Shown here in pieces: positions 8,105-16,269 of a DNA stretch of 21,000 bases. How positions within the stretch are numbered: position 1 is the first letter of the stretch; the number at the start of each line of letters is the position of its first letter. The position numbers and the translations under genes are program-made. The notes under the pieces are model-generated. The model made no database searches and had not been told where the DNA came from. It was given only the letters and a program-made list of their open reading frames with translations. The DNA lies in the IMG/VR virus record IMGVR_UViG_3300027861_000230, positions 1 through 21,000 of that record; one strand, given 5' to 3'. The stretch comes from a virus.

Positions 8105-9196
8105 CTAGATACCGGTGTCAAGACAACCGTAGGTATCAATTGCAGTTGGGATGGCCAACGGACGGGCCGAAACTTCACCGAACATCTGTTTGCCGTTCTG
8201 GCTCAGATAAACGTTGGTAAACATATCCATGCCGCCCTGGGCATTGGTGAAACGCTCAGGCATCTCTGGGAGCATGACAGGCATCAGACCAAGAGCGCGG
8301 CCAATATTTGGAACAGCACCAAAAGTAAGATCCATACGACCGCCAGAAGCGCGCATAATGACCTTATCATCAGCAATGTACTTGCTCTTTGTGGAACCAT
8401 CAGCTTCCAAGTGACGACCGCCATAGGTCCAGATGTCCAGCTTGTAAGTGCCAAGCTCAACAGTACCGCGATACTGGCCACCGTCTCCACGCATCTGAAC
8501 AGGAGCGATTGTTCCCAGATCAATCCGGCGAGTGTCTAAACGAGACTTAACATCATCGTTAGAAACAAACTGCTCAAATGAGCCTTCACCCATGATGATC
8601 TGATCAGGATTGGACAGGCCGTCATTCCGGACAACATTGGCCAGAGCATTCAGGTCACTGATAGGAGCTGCACCAGCGGCATTCCAAGCTGTACCAGCTG
8701 TTGGGAAATGAGTAGCCTTTGGCTTGTAGTCGATGGTATAAAGAGTAGTACCAGCGGCGTTTTTCAAGTCAATTGTGCCAGTCTGCAACACTTGAGCTGA
8801 CTGGAGCTCAATAGTGCGGCGGATCTTGCGCTCAATGTCCTGCATGCCGTTCATCAGCATTGCAATGATGTCTGCACGCCAGTTTGGATCCTCAAAAGGA
8901 TTCTTGCCAGGCATACGCTTTAGGAGCTCAATGGAGTCCAAAGCAATTGCTTCATCAAAGACAGGGGGCTTGAAGTTTTTGTTGGTGTACAGGTTCTTGC
9001 TGTTATAGCGAGGACCAGTTGCAACATTGGTGATTACAACGGCAATCTCTTCATCCGTACGGACGATATCAATCTCAACCTCTTCAGACTGATGAAAGTT
9101 GCGTTGAGGAGAGCCAAACAGACCAGAAAGAAACATGGTTGGCGCTGCTTCCTGGTTGTATGCATCAAGTAAACGAATAGTGTTTGTTCCAGACAT
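8105..9196 (-). CDS. Major capsid protein, lambda gpE family
   Basis: 363 residues, close to lambda gpE. Family features include FHQSEEVEIDIVRTDEEIAVVI near the N-terminus, FKPPVFDEAIALDSIELLKRMPGKNPFEDPNW (a hallmark segment of the E-type HK97-fold capsid), and QDIERKIRRTIELQSAQVLQ, which would lie in the spine helix region. The C-terminal TYGCLDTGI end is short. An excellent GGAGG lies 9 bases before ATG at 9196. It follows the decoration protein gene after 18 bases, in lambda D-E order. Confidence 0.93.
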   Translation of the reverse strand: MSGTNTIRLLDAYNQEAAPTMFLSGLFGSPQRNFHQSEEVEIDIVRTDEEIAVVITNVATGPRYNSKNLYTNKNFKPPVFDEAIALDSIELLKRMPGKNPFEDPNWRADIIAMLMNGMQDIERKIRRTIELQSAQVLQTGTIDLKNAAGTTLYTIDYKPKATHFPTAGTAWNAAGAAPISDLNALANVVRNDGLSNPDQIIMGEGSFEQFVSNDDVKSRLDTRRIDLGTIAPVQMRGDGGQYRGTVELGTYKLDIWTYGGRHLEADGSTKSKYIADDKVIMRASGGRMDLTFGAVPNIGRALGLMPVMLPEMPERFTNAQGGMDMFTNVYLSQNGKQMFGEVSARPLAIPTAIDTYGCLDTGI

Positions 9197-9214
9197 GATT
9201 TTAATCCTCCGGGG

Positions 9215-9919
9215 TTATTGGTTGTCAAGACCGTTGAGCTCTTGAACATCAAGGGCAACGATACTGAAGTCTCTGAGTTGATCAACAATAGCATCAGTGA
9301 TACCAACACCAGCTGCACTGCCATTGATAACAAGGCGTTCCTTGATCACTTCACCAGAGACCAACGGACGGACGGCGATATCGCCAGCGCCGGAGGCAAC
9401 GGTTTCACCAACCAGAACCTGACTTGGAATTTGAGCTCCACCAGCACCGGCGGCATCATAAACAACCAAGTCACCATCGGCAACAACTGTAAGAGGAGCG
9501 GCATCACCAACAACAAAGTCAGCAGCGCCATCAGTTACAGTAAATTCCATACCGGCAACATTGAAGACAGTGGTTGCACCAGCGCCAACGGTCAATGTTA
9601 GACCAGTTGCAACAACAGCGCCATTGGGATCCAGGAGATTGAAAACTCCGCCATTGGCAACAGCTTCAACACATAGCAGGCTGTAAGCACCTACCAAAGG
9701 AACAATAGGACCAGGTTGTACAGTTGCCAGAGTGACTGTTCCGTCTCCAGTGCCAACAAAAGCACCTGCGGTAATAGCATCAGCTACTGCCTTACGAGCC
9801 AAGATAGTTCCATCAAGGAACGTTGCAGCGCCAGCGGCGGCAAGAGTCCCATCACGGAACTCAGCATTTTTGAGAACAACATCACCAATATCATTGTTTG
9901 TGATTGTGAGATTTGCCAT
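9215..9919 (-). CDS. Head decoration protein, lambda gpD-like with inserted beta domain
   Basis: 234 residues, about twice lambda gpD. The flanking parts match the decoration family: GTLAAAGAATFLDGTILARKAVADAIT in front, and VLVGETVASGAGDIAVRPLVSGEVIKERLVI behind. Between them, residues about 57-146 form an extra Gly/Val/Thr-rich beta domain (YSLLCVEAVANGGVFNLLDPNG, MEFTVTDGAADFVVGD). The insert probably projects from the capsid surface. Decoration proteins trimerise on the expanded capsid and stabilise it. GGAGG before ATG at 9919 is strong. Similar inserts are known to me from other phage decoration proteins, so this is a variation rather than a new family. Confidence 0.85.
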   Translation of the reverse strand: MANLTITNNDIGDVVLKNAEFRDGTLAAAGAATFLDGTILARKAVADAITAGAFVGTGDGTVTLATVQPGPIVPLVGAYSLLCVEAVANGGVFNLLDPNGAVVATGLTLTVGAGATTVFNVAGMEFTVTDGAADFVVGDAAPLTVVADGDLVVYDAAGAGGAQIPSQVLVGETVASGAGDIAVRPLVSGEVIKERLVINGSAAGVGITDAIVDQLRDFSIVALDVQELNGLDNQ

Positions 9920-9921
9920 GA

Positions 9922-10284
9922 TTATTTACCTCCAAATTTTGCGAGAGCGGCATCAACAACAGAAACTGCTTCAGCTTCTGAATCATCGGTTTGCTCTGCG
10001 GTGTCATCAACAGCAGCAGAGACGTTTTTATCGTCAGCTTGACGGCTGTCTTGGTCTGCAACGTTTGTTTTTGCAGTCAGGAAATCGGCCATGACTTCAT
10101 CATCATGAATCGACTTGCCAGATGCAATTGCTGTTTGTGCAATATCCATTGCATTGTGAGCCTTTCCCATTTTGAGAAGTGCGTTAACCCGGGACCGCTC
10201 TTTAGCAGCTCCGGTTTCCATGCCTTCATCCAGCACAGCCTGATAGGTGTCTGCATGTTGTCTTTTCAGTTCAACTTTGTCCAT
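9922..10284 (-). CDS. Nested scaffold protein from internal start (lambda Nu3-like)
   Basis: Inside the protease gene, codon 270 is ATG at 10282-10284, preceded by GAGGAG at 10291-10296 with 6-base spacing. This is a far better ribosome site than an internal Met would have by chance. It would give a 120-residue protein starting MDKVELKRQHADTYQAVLDE. It is helical at first and acidic near the end (DDTAEQTDDSEAEA), which is scaffold-like. Lambda makes its scaffold Nu3 the same way from within gene C. The product also forms the C-terminal tail of the long form, which would recruit the protease into the prohead. Confidence 0.75.
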   Translation of the reverse strand: MDKVELKRQHADTYQAVLDEGMETGAAKERSRVNALLKMGKAHNAMDIAQTAIASGKSIHDDEVMADFLTAKTNVADQDSRQADDKNVSAAVDDTAEQTDDSEAEAVSVVDAALAKFGGK

Positions 10285-11091
10285 CTTGGACTCCTCTTGG
10301 TTTTGCATGTCACCATTGTTGGCTGATGCTGTTTGTGAATTAGAATTATTACTTGAGTTAGAAATCGAATCAATCATGTTTTTTGCCAGTGCTTCATTGG
10401 CCAAAACAATATCACCTTTGCCGTAATTCTCACGGACGTTTTCAATAGTTGTCCCCCTGCCCTCTGCAATGGTCCTGACAAAGACCTCCTCTATTTTATC
10501 AATAGTCTTCTGGATAGCAGCGACACCCTCCTCAGTGGAGGCATCAGGCCGTTTTAATGGAGCGTCTGAGCTGGTAATGGTAACCTTGCTTTTATCAATC
10601 TTTCTGGTTGTTACCGTTCCAACTGAACCAACAAAGCTCATTTCATTTACTGCAATCAACTCATCAACCTGGGAGGCAAGTCCAAAAGCAGCAGAGGCCG
10701 CCATGTTCCCGACTATTCCCAGTGTTGGCTTTTTAGCGTTTCTGATTGCAAGGGCTGTATCAATCATTTCAGCGCCAGCCTCTCCTCCAGGAGAATCAAA
10801 CTCAAATACAATCTTGGAGATGCTTGGATCTGCGTCAGCGGCTTCTATCTGCTGCTTGATTCCAGAATAGGTAGAATTTCCACCGCCAAAGATCATAGCA
10901 AAAATACTTGGCTTGGATGTAAGTGTCCCGTTAACCTTAATAGTTGCATCTGATCCGGTTCTTATAACCTGCTGTTCTTCACCAAATGCAGCAAGAAATT
11001 TATCCTGTTGATCTGATGAGGGCATAAAGCCATTATTTGAAGCATTTTCTATTTGATCTAACACCGACTTTTCAAGTAACCACAAAATCAT
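9922..11091 (-). CDS. S49-type prohead protease with C-terminal scaffold region (lambda gpC-like)
   Basis: 389 residues from ATG at 11091 (GAGGG 10 bases upstream). An in-frame TTG at 11148 would add 19 residues but lies inside the promoter and has no ribosome site. Residues about 45-235 form the SppA/ClpP-like protease: FEFDSPGGEA (oxyanion Gly-Gly near 102-103), likely nucleophile Ser133 in NMAASAAFGLAS, and likely general-base Lys180 in APLKRPDAS. A Ser/Asn-rich linker (about 245-262) follows, then a charged helical C-terminus matching a scaffold. In lambda, gpC cleaves the scaffold and portal during prohead maturation. The promoter directly upstream starts the head/tail transcription unit. 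Confidence 0.88.
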   Translation of the reverse strand: MILWLLEKSVLDQIENASNNGFMPSSDQQDKFLAAFGEEQQVIRTGSDATIKVNGTLTSKPSIFAMIFGGGNSTYSGIKQQIEAADADPSISKIVFEFDSPGGEAGAEMIDTALAIRNAKKPTLGIVGNMAASAAFGLASQVDELIAVNEMSFVGSVGTVTTRKIDKSKVTITSSDAPLKRPDASTEEGVAAIQKTIDKIEEVFVRTIAEGRGTTIENVRENYGKGDIVLANEALAKNMIDSISNSSNNSNSQTASANNGDMQNQEESKMDKVELKRQHADTYQAVLDEGMETGAAKERSRVNALLKMGKAHNAMDIAQTAIASGKSIHDDEVMADFLTAKTNVADQDSRQADDKNVSAAVDDTAEQTDDSEAEAVSVVDAALAKFGGK

Positions 11092-11161
11092 ATTAGGTTT
11101 TCCCTCTTTGTTTGTTAATAAAATTAGGTATTTTTTAGCATTTTGCAAATATAATTAGGCA
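11086..11161 (-). promoter_or_regulatory. Operator array A: three AATNNNATTAGG repeats at exact 31-bp spacing
   Basis: On the plus strand TTAGG begins at 11093, 11124 and 11155, each 31 bases from the next. The 14-mers are AATCATATTAGGTT, AATAAAATTAGGTA and AATATAATTAGGCA. They match the two copies near 16269-16313. Three helical turns between copies would place bound proteins on one DNA face. Relative to the promoter, the first copy lies just upstream of -35, the second covers -10 and the third covers the protease start codon. The regulator is not identified. Confidence 0.7.
11121..11148 (-). promoter_or_regulatory. Promoter for protease-capsid-tail genes
   Basis: On the minus strand: TTGCAA (11148-11143), 16 bp, TAATTT (11126-11121), then TTAACAAAC from 11118. 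The layout copies the promoter at 16242-16269, including the same -35, the same spacing and the same downstream 9-mer. It starts just after the portal stop. A weak -10 box and overlapping operator copies suggest it depends on, or is blocked by, a regulator. Confidence 0.6.
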
Positions 11162-11168
11162 AATTATA

Positions 11169-12887
11169 TTAATTTGGTACTGCATCAGCTGCCAAAGTAT
11201 CAATTGTTTGCTCCACAATATCATCAATCTTGGCCTCAAGAGCACCCTCAACAAGGGCTGCAACATCCGCTGCATTGCCAGTATCCTTAAACTCCTCTTT
11301 CAGAGCTAACAGAGGGCGCAAACTATCCGCAAGTTGCTGATTTGCCTTGGTATTCTTTTTAGCAACTGTTGCAAGCTTCATGCCGGAAACCTCACGGCAT
11401 GCCCTTTCTCTGGAGATAAAGTTCTCATCAACCTGTATTTTATAGCCCTTGCCGGTCTTAACTATATCTGTTGCGGGTTTGATTGCTCCAGACCAGTCTG
11501 CAAGCTTCCAGGCCCCGTATACTTCATACTGGAGGGGATCTCTCCAAGCTTCCAAGAAACCAGGAGTGTCAATTTTCCGGTTTAATGTCTCAGAGAGCAG
11601 CCATTCAAAATAAATATGACTGCAGAACTCATTGCCAAAATCAAGGCGCTCCTTATTCAGGAACATTTTATACTCATTGTTTGCAGCCTGAGATGCCGCG
11701 TAATTACTCGAAAAAGCCAGCTTTAAGATCTCCGGAGGGGTTTCCATAGCCCAAGCAATAGCCTGGATGATGGCCTCCTCAAACTTTGGAAAGTCCAAAT
11801 CTATTCCAGAGGTATCAAATCCCTTGATCTCTTCACCTTGGCCCAATTCATCGATAACCAAACCAGGTATAAAGTCAGCCGTGTTGAATGTACGGGTTCC
11901 GCCAGTTGAGTCAGTGACAGTTGCTGAATCTTTCCGGACTGCTCCACCTCCAAGCGGTTTAGTTCCTGGCCGGTCCTCTTTCTTGGAGACAAACATTGCA
12001 AGCATGGAGTTGATGACTGCTTTCCGTTGAACAGCATCACGGTACCGATCAATCTCTTTCAGTGACTGGAGAACAATGGACAGGAGAGGCTCTCCCCTAA
12101 CATCATCCATTCTCTTGTCTGTTCCATAAAGTAAAAATGAGTTTAGCCGGCCAGAGTTCCCATATTTTGGGAGACGGTTAAATTTTAGCCGGTCATTACG
12201 GACCCAGTATGCAACATGCTTGCCATCTGAATCAAGCTCAACGCCATGGATGACCTTATTTCCTGCTTTAATATCTCCCTTTCCTGGAGACATAACCCTT
12301 GAGCCGCTTATCAGCTGCACCTGGGGCATTTTGGTCCTCTTATCTTGACGCATGACAACCAGAACATCACCAGTGACAAAAGCCTCCATTTTAGCAACTC
12401 TCTGAAGCTTGGAGAACTTACATTGACTCTTAAAATCACATACCCGCTCATTATCTCCCCAGAGGAAAAATCTATTTTCTACATCATCAGACCAATCATC
12501 AAGGGAATCCTCTGGAACGCCAATAACAGCCTCATTTGGTTGAGCCTCAGGCCAGAGGCCAGTATTGATGATGTTTGTGATGCCTCTCCGGACGATTCCC
12601 CTTGCATACAGGTTCTCTGTGAACAACTGGGCTGATTTAGCTCTGAGCCCCCAGTAATCAGTGATAAAATGAGTTGTTGGACCAAACCCGCCAAAGAACT
12701 TATTGCCGTCATTATATGCAACTGTACTGGTTGGCTGAACTAATCCAGCTGATGCCAATGTCCGGAGATCATGAAGGTCAAGAGAACCGGCAATGGTTGG
12801 AACTGCTTTGGCTCTGGCCTTTCTGGCCCTTGTTTTCTTATACCTCTTAGCAACACTCCGCGCAAGTTTTGAGCGTGTCTCGTTCAT
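11169..12887 (-). CDS. Portal protein, lambda gpB family
   Basis: 572 residues, a usual size for the lambda-type portal. A basic N-terminus (RSVAKRYKKTRARKARAKA) leads into YARGIVRRGITNIINTGLWPEAQPN and VMRQDKRTKMPQVQLISGSRVMSP-type portal core segments. The stretch AWAMETPPEILKLAFSSNYAASQAA is a strong signature of this family. The ring of 12 subunits forms the DNA entry vertex, binds terminase and later the tail connector. ATG at 12887 overlaps the W-like stop by four bases (ATGA). The stop lies inside the AT-rich upstream part of the next promoter. Confidence 0.93.
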   Translation of the reverse strand: MNETRSKLARSVAKRYKKTRARKARAKAVPTIAGSLDLHDLRTLASAGLVQPTSTVAYNDGNKFFGGFGPTTHFITDYWGLRAKSAQLFTENLYARGIVRRGITNIINTGLWPEAQPNEAVIGVPEDSLDDWSDDVENRFFLWGDNERVCDFKSQCKFSKLQRVAKMEAFVTGDVLVVMRQDKRTKMPQVQLISGSRVMSPGKGDIKAGNKVIHGVELDSDGKHVAYWVRNDRLKFNRLPKYGNSGRLNSFLLYGTDKRMDDVRGEPLLSIVLQSLKEIDRYRDAVQRKAVINSMLAMFVSKKEDRPGTKPLGGGAVRKDSATVTDSTGGTRTFNTADFIPGLVIDELGQGEEIKGFDTSGIDLDFPKFEEAIIQAIAWAMETPPEILKLAFSSNYAASQAANNEYKMFLNKERLDFGNEFCSHIYFEWLLSETLNRKIDTPGFLEAWRDPLQYEVYGAWKLADWSGAIKPATDIVKTGKGYKIQVDENFISRERACREVSGMKLATVAKKNTKANQQLADSLRPLLALKEEFKDTGNAADVAALVEGALEAKIDDIVEQTIDTLAADAVPN

Positions 12888-13141
12888 CCTGATTGCCTCG
12901 CATTAAATGAGTTTGAGCCAGTGCATCTGGCCTCTAGTTCTGCATACCTGTTCATGTAGGAGAGGAGGATATTTTCCAGCTTTTCCAAGTCCTGTTTTGT
13001 AACTCTGGTGATTGTCTGGCCGGTATCAATCATATAGGACTCAATGCCAGGAGTTGAAATTTGGGTGATTGCTGTCTCATACACAACAATTTGTGACTGA
13101 ATATATGTCAACCGGTCTTGCCAGAATTGCGCGCAACTCAT
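12884..13141 (-). CDS. Small head-tail connector, lambda gpW-like
   Basis: 85 residues. It starts MSCAQFWQDRLTYIQSQIVVYETAIT and continues with TGQTITRVTKQDLEKLENILLSYMNRYAELE, i.e. helix, short beta hairpin with T-R-V-T, helix, which is the gpW pattern. In lambda, W lies between large terminase and portal and closes the filled head. Here it still precedes the portal, but five genes separate it from terminase. AGGAG overlapping the upstream stop supports ATG at 13141; its own stop overlaps the portal start. Confidence 0.65.
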   Translation of the reverse strand: MSCAQFWQDRLTYIQSQIVVYETAITQISTPGIESYMIDTGQTITRVTKQDLEKLENILLSYMNRYAELEARCTGSNSFNARQSG

Positions 13142-13153
13142 TTGTATAATCTC

Positions 13154-14260
13154 CTAATCTACCACATGCCCTTCAGCAATCATTCTGAAACTGGCATCTG
13201 TTGTTTTAAGGTCGCTCAAATCGTCTTGAATTATTAATTGCAGGGCCTCATCTGCGCCAAGCCTAATGACTACGCCGCGCTTTTCCTGTCCACCGTATGA
13301 ATCCCTGAACAATGCTCCGTCAACCCCTTGTGAGGGGTTGCTTGCTGAATAAGGCGTATAGTCAAAACAAAGGTTTGCAAGCTCTCCGTTTGTTTTCACA
13401 TTCCAGACATTTTGATATATTCCGTTTTTACGCCTTAGAACAATACCTTTGGCGAGCTTAGGCAGGTCACCAAATTTGGATAGATCAACAGCGCTATCTG
13501 TTGTCATTGCTACCATAATACGGGTTAAATCAATCTCAAGCGCTCCTGATCCCGGCCCCTGAATCTCGAACACTTCCCGTGTAGTTGATCCGTCAACACC
13601 CATATCCCTGGTTAAAGGTATTACTTGGTCGCCTATTTCAAAGGCAAAATCAAGCGGCGTATCTAAAGATATAACATTGCCAACGGGCGCGCCAAGTTGC
13701 TCGCCGAAGTAAAACCGACCTGCGCCCGGGCAGAATATGCCAACGTATGTTCCGTCAACAAAATTAGTCGTCGATGTTATTGTAATACTTGTATCATCAA
13801 TTGCTGAATCTGCGGATACTGTTGTAGGAGCGCCGATCGCCTGTGTAAAGAACAGGTTAAGCGGCGCGGTAATCTGGTCCTGAATATTTACATCTAAACC
13901 ACCATTAGGGTTAATTGGAAGAAACTGCTTGATATCAACACTGGCAACTTTGTCAGCAAAGGCGTAAATCTTGTAGGATGTGTTTTCAATCCATGTAATG
14001 CGCGCCTTCTTGATTCCAACTTGGTTCCAAGTACCACCACCGCCTACTGCTACATGGATAGGCGTTCCATAGGTTGTTCCATCAAAGCTCAATTCAAGCT
14101 GAAATGCCCCATTACCAGTATTAATAATGGTTAGGCTGTTGGCGGTCTGAGGTGTACCTGATGTTGCCTCTGCTGTTAAATCAGTTGCAAAGTCTAATAC
14201 AACCGGACTGTCACCTGTTACAAATGAATCGTCTGAATAATATTTGTATAAATTAGCCAC
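13154..14260 (-). CDS. Beta-rich virion-type protein of the inserted cassette
   Basis: 368 residues from GTG at 14260, which overlaps the previous stop (TAGTG) and has GAGGT upstream. I do not recognise a named family. The N-terminal 110 residues read like a small beta-sandwich (SLTIINTGNGAFQLELSFDG, then ARITWIENTSYKIYAF). The C-terminal region contains long alternating strand patterns (GIVLRRKNGIYQNVWNVKTNGELANLCFDYT). There is no signal peptide, membrane segment or catalytic motif. As the last gene of a coupled cassette inside the head module, it is likely a capsid-surface or fibre component. This is inference. Confidence 0.55.
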   Translation of the reverse strand: MANLYKYYSDDSFVTGDSPVVLDFATDLTAEATSGTPQTANSLTIINTGNGAFQLELSFDGTTYGTPIHVAVGGGGTWNQVGIKKARITWIENTSYKIYAFADKVASVDIKQFLPINPNGGLDVNIQDQITAPLNLFFTQAIGAPTTVSADSAIDDTSITITSTTNFVDGTYVGIFCPGAGRFYFGEQLGAPVGNVISLDTPLDFAFEIGDQVIPLTRDMGVDGSTTREVFEIQGPGSGALEIDLTRIMVAMTTDSAVDLSKFGDLPKLAKGIVLRRKNGIYQNVWNVKTNGELANLCFDYTPYSASNPSQGVDGALFRDSYGGQEKRGVVIRLGADEALQLIIQDDLSDLKTTDASFRMIAEGHVVD

Positions 14261-14892
14261 TATGGCACCTCGTTAGATTCGACCAAGAATACCGATGAAT
14301 TCATGGCATTGCTTGCTGCTTTTGATGTTATACGTACTAGATAGGCGGTTGAGTTCCGCAACCCGTAAGGGTATGAACGACCAATGGCGCCGCCCATAGT
14401 GTTGTTCCCACTTCCGGGGAATCCGACACGGACTGACTGTAGTAAATCACCTACATCTGAAACTGTTGGACCAAACAAAACCTCATTGACTGATGCATTT
14501 AGAGACCGATCATTATTATTAATCAACGGAAATCCTGTTCCGCCTGTGAATACGGGGTCCCTGTACATGTCAAGCTGTACTTCTCCGGCGCTTTCTAATA
14601 TAAAAGTCATCCCCGTAAAAACACCAGCGGTTTGGATTATTACATCCACAACCTCATCATTATCCAAGTCAAGTGGCTGTGATGCTAAAAACGTATTTCC
14701 ACGGATGATTCCTAGTGATAATGAGTCAAGGCTATCTGTTTTTAGTCTGCCTTCTGGGACAACACTTGCACCATCGCCGGTTATTGGGTCATGAATTGAT
14801 GTTGAAAGGGGGTTGTCGTTTTTAATAGGATTACCACTGTCATCTGCCAGGCTGGTTGCTCCGCCTGCTGCTATTCCGCCAGGATTAGTCAT
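14260..14892 (-). CDS. Beta-rich virion-type protein of the inserted cassette
   Basis: 210 residues. A low-complexity, probably flexible N-terminus (GGIAAGGATSLADDSGNPIKNDNPLSTSIHD) is followed by a beta domain (VDVIIQTAGVFTGMTFILESAGEVQLDMYRD) and a C-terminal strand region ending SSVFLVESNEVP. The flexible head plus beta body looks like a structural protein anchored by its N-terminus. No named family is recognised. ATG at 14892 overlaps the preceding stop by one base (TAATG) and its stop overlaps the next GTG, so expression is coupled to both neighbours. Confidence 0.55.
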   Translation of the reverse strand: MTNPGGIAAGGATSLADDSGNPIKNDNPLSTSIHDPITGDGASVVPEGRLKTDSLDSLSLGIIRGNTFLASQPLDLDNDEVVDVIIQTAGVFTGMTFILESAGEVQLDMYRDPVFTGGTGFPLINNNDRSLNASVNEVLFGPTVSDVGDLLQSVRVGFPGSGNNTMGGAIGRSYPYGLRNSTAYLVRITSKAASNAMNSSVFLVESNEVP

Positions 14893-15071
14893 TATTTAAC
14901 CTCTTCAGCAGTTGTATTCCAGTCTGAAATCTCACTTATATTTTCGGTGTCTTCGGTGGCTTCGCAATATTTGGCAATGAAGGCCGGATTTAATGTGCCG
15001 TTAAAGCTGCGTTTATCTTCGATAACATCAATCTTGTTACCAGTTTCTCTATCCGCTATAAATGTCATCAT
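14892..15071 (-). CDS. Small acidic cassette protein, 59 residues
   Basis: Starts ATG-ATG at 15071, overlapping the stop of the upstream gene as ATGA, and ends with a TAATG overlap into the next gene. Both junctions make a real gene very likely despite its size. The protein begins MMTFIADRETGNKIDVIEDK, contains NPAFIAKYCEAT and ends in an acidic run. The N-terminus (FIADRETGNKIDV) resembles short strands seen in phage virion proteins. The function is unknown; a small chaperone or a linker for its two larger neighbours is possible. Confidence 0.6.
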   Translation of the reverse strand: MMTFIADRETGNKIDVIEDKRSFNGTLNPAFIAKYCEATEDTENISEISDWNTTAEEVK

Positions 15072-15850
15072 ATGATTCTGGCTCCTTGCGTTGTACCCTC
15101 ATTATCATTTGAAGTAGATCCAGTAGCCTGTGGTCCCATTTTAGATATTTTAGAGCCTTGATTTGCAGTCAATCCGTATACAGGTGGTGTGTCAGTATCA
15201 TCACAATTGCGGGACAAAACCATCGTCTCTTGTGCAAGCTGGCCATTTAAGGAATTTGAAACCTCAAGAGCATAGCTAGACCCACCAACTCCTGCATACT
15301 TAATGCCACTACCGTCAGCGGTAGAATTGCCTAAAGTAAAGCACCCATTTACCGCCATGTATCCAGATCCAGAAGCCTGTTCAATGCCATTTTCTCCGCT
15401 GGCAGAATCAAAAACTATCTTCAAATTACGAACAACGGTATTGTATGAATCTATAAGTATACCACCAGCCGCGAACGATAATACAGCAGCCTGATTTGTA
15501 TGGTTGACAAATTCATCTTCTGAATCATTGCCTTGTACATAGGTTTTATAAGCGAACCCACGAAAGTCCAAAGACGCCGTTTCCGCGTGAGTACCATCTT
15601 CAAACTGAAAGATTGCAATTACTCCAGGAAACCCAGACCGAGGAACTGCGTCTATCTTTGCTTGTTTCTGAATCGTTGTGTCTGTGAGCAATAAGTCATA
15701 GGTAGTATTTACCGCTAACCAGCCACTTTCAATGGCTCCGCGTGGATGCTGGTCAGCCAAATCTCTATTGGTTAATAAATCATGATCAGTGGTCCCACCT
15801 CCACCTCCACCTCCACCAACACCTGGGAGAGCTATTCCTGGTACAGTCAT
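15068..15850 (-). CDS. Fibre-like protein with poly-Gly hinge and beta-helix-like body
   Basis: 260 residues. After a short hydrophobic start comes an eight-glycine run (residues 12-19), then TTDHDLLTNRDLADQHPRGAIES, a motif style common at the base of phage fibres and appendages. Residues about 125-175 (AAGGILIDSYNTVVRNLKIVFDSASGENGIEQ, then GYMAVNGCFTLGNS) look like rungs of a right-handed beta-helix, as in receptor-binding or glycan-processing fibres. No catalytic residues can be assigned. AGGAGG lies 5 bases before ATG at 15850. The location in the head module makes it a candidate head fibre rather than a tail fibre. Confidence 0.6.
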   Translation of the reverse strand: MTVPGIALPGVGGGGGGGGTTDHDLLTNRDLADQHPRGAIESGWLAVNTTYDLLLTDTTIQKQAKIDAVPRSGFPGVIAIFQFEDGTHAETASLDFRGFAYKTYVQGNDSEDEFVNHTNQAAVLSFAAGGILIDSYNTVVRNLKIVFDSASGENGIEQASGSGYMAVNGCFTLGNSTADGSGIKYAGVGGSSYALEVSNSLNGQLAQETMVLSRNCDDTDTPPVYGLTANQGSKISKMGPQATGSTSNDNEGTTQGARII

Positions 15851-15859
15851 AGCAACCTC

Positions 15860-16207
15860 CTAATAATTAATTCTGGTTGTAATATCTGTACTGCCATTGC
15901 CGCCAATGGTTCTGGCTCGTATCCGGTAACCTTCAGCAAGGAAACTTAATGGAATATCAGAACGATTGACACCGACTTGGACAGTGTTTCCACTGGAGTC
16001 TTTCATTGGAGCAAAATTTACGGGATCGGTTTCCGGGTCTGTGGCTGGATCATCAGAGAGGTCATACTCAACAACAACACCAGATGCAAAATCATCAGCA
16101 TCATAGCAGGTTAAAAGGAGCTTATCAACGGTAATTTTGTGCCAGCCCCCTGTTGCATCTGCCCCTAATCCGGATCCACTCAATACTGTTTGTCGTCTGT
16201 TAGCCAT
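15860..16207 (-). CDS. First cassette gene: small beta-rich protein of unknown function
   Basis: 115 residues from ATG at 16207 (AGGAGG, 6-base spacing). A longer start at 16243 is ruled out because it would lie inside the -10 box. The N-terminus is basic and Gly-rich (MANRRQTVLSGSGLGADATGGWHK), followed by an acidic strand region (VVVEYDLSDDPATDPETDP) and IRARTIGGNGSTDITTRINY at the end. It resembles an immunoglobulin-like or decoration fold in composition only. It is the promoter-proximal gene of the inserted cassette, so it may be the most abundant product. Confidence 0.6.
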   Translation of the reverse strand: MANRRQTVLSGSGLGADATGGWHKITVDKLLLTCYDADDFASGVVVEYDLSDDPATDPETDPVNFAPMKDSSGNTVQVGVNRSDIPLSFLAEGYRIRARTIGGNGSTDITTRINY

Positions 16208-16241
16208 TACAAGCCTCCTAATAAATTTGTGGTTTGTTAAC

Positions 16242-16269
16242 ATTATATGCTTTTCCGCGGCTTTTGCAA
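16242..16269 (-). promoter_or_regulatory. Strong promoter of the inserted cassette
   Basis: On the minus strand: TTGCAA at 16269-16264, 16 bp, perfect TATAAT at 16247-16242. The predicted start of transcription is near 16235, giving a leader of about 30 bases to ATG at 16207. A TTAACAAAC 9-mer follows the -10 box at 16240, as in the related promoter at 11121-11148. It lies right after an intrinsic terminator, so the cassette is transcriptionally separate from terminase. Confidence 0.75.

Noticed and set aside
11092-11148. Longer start (TTG at 11148) for the protease
   Set aside because: It lies in the -35 box and lacks a ribosome site. The ATG at 11091 fits the promoter and the family length.
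11093-11159. TTAGG copies as telomere-like or CRISPR repeats
   Set aside because: Copies are few, only about 14 bp long and AT-degenerate. The intervals are promoter or coding sequence, not spacers, and there are no cas genes.
16208-16243. Longer start for the first cassette gene (ATG at 16243)
   Set aside because: The codon overlaps the -10 box of the promoter. The ATG at 16207 has AGGAGG at ideal distance.
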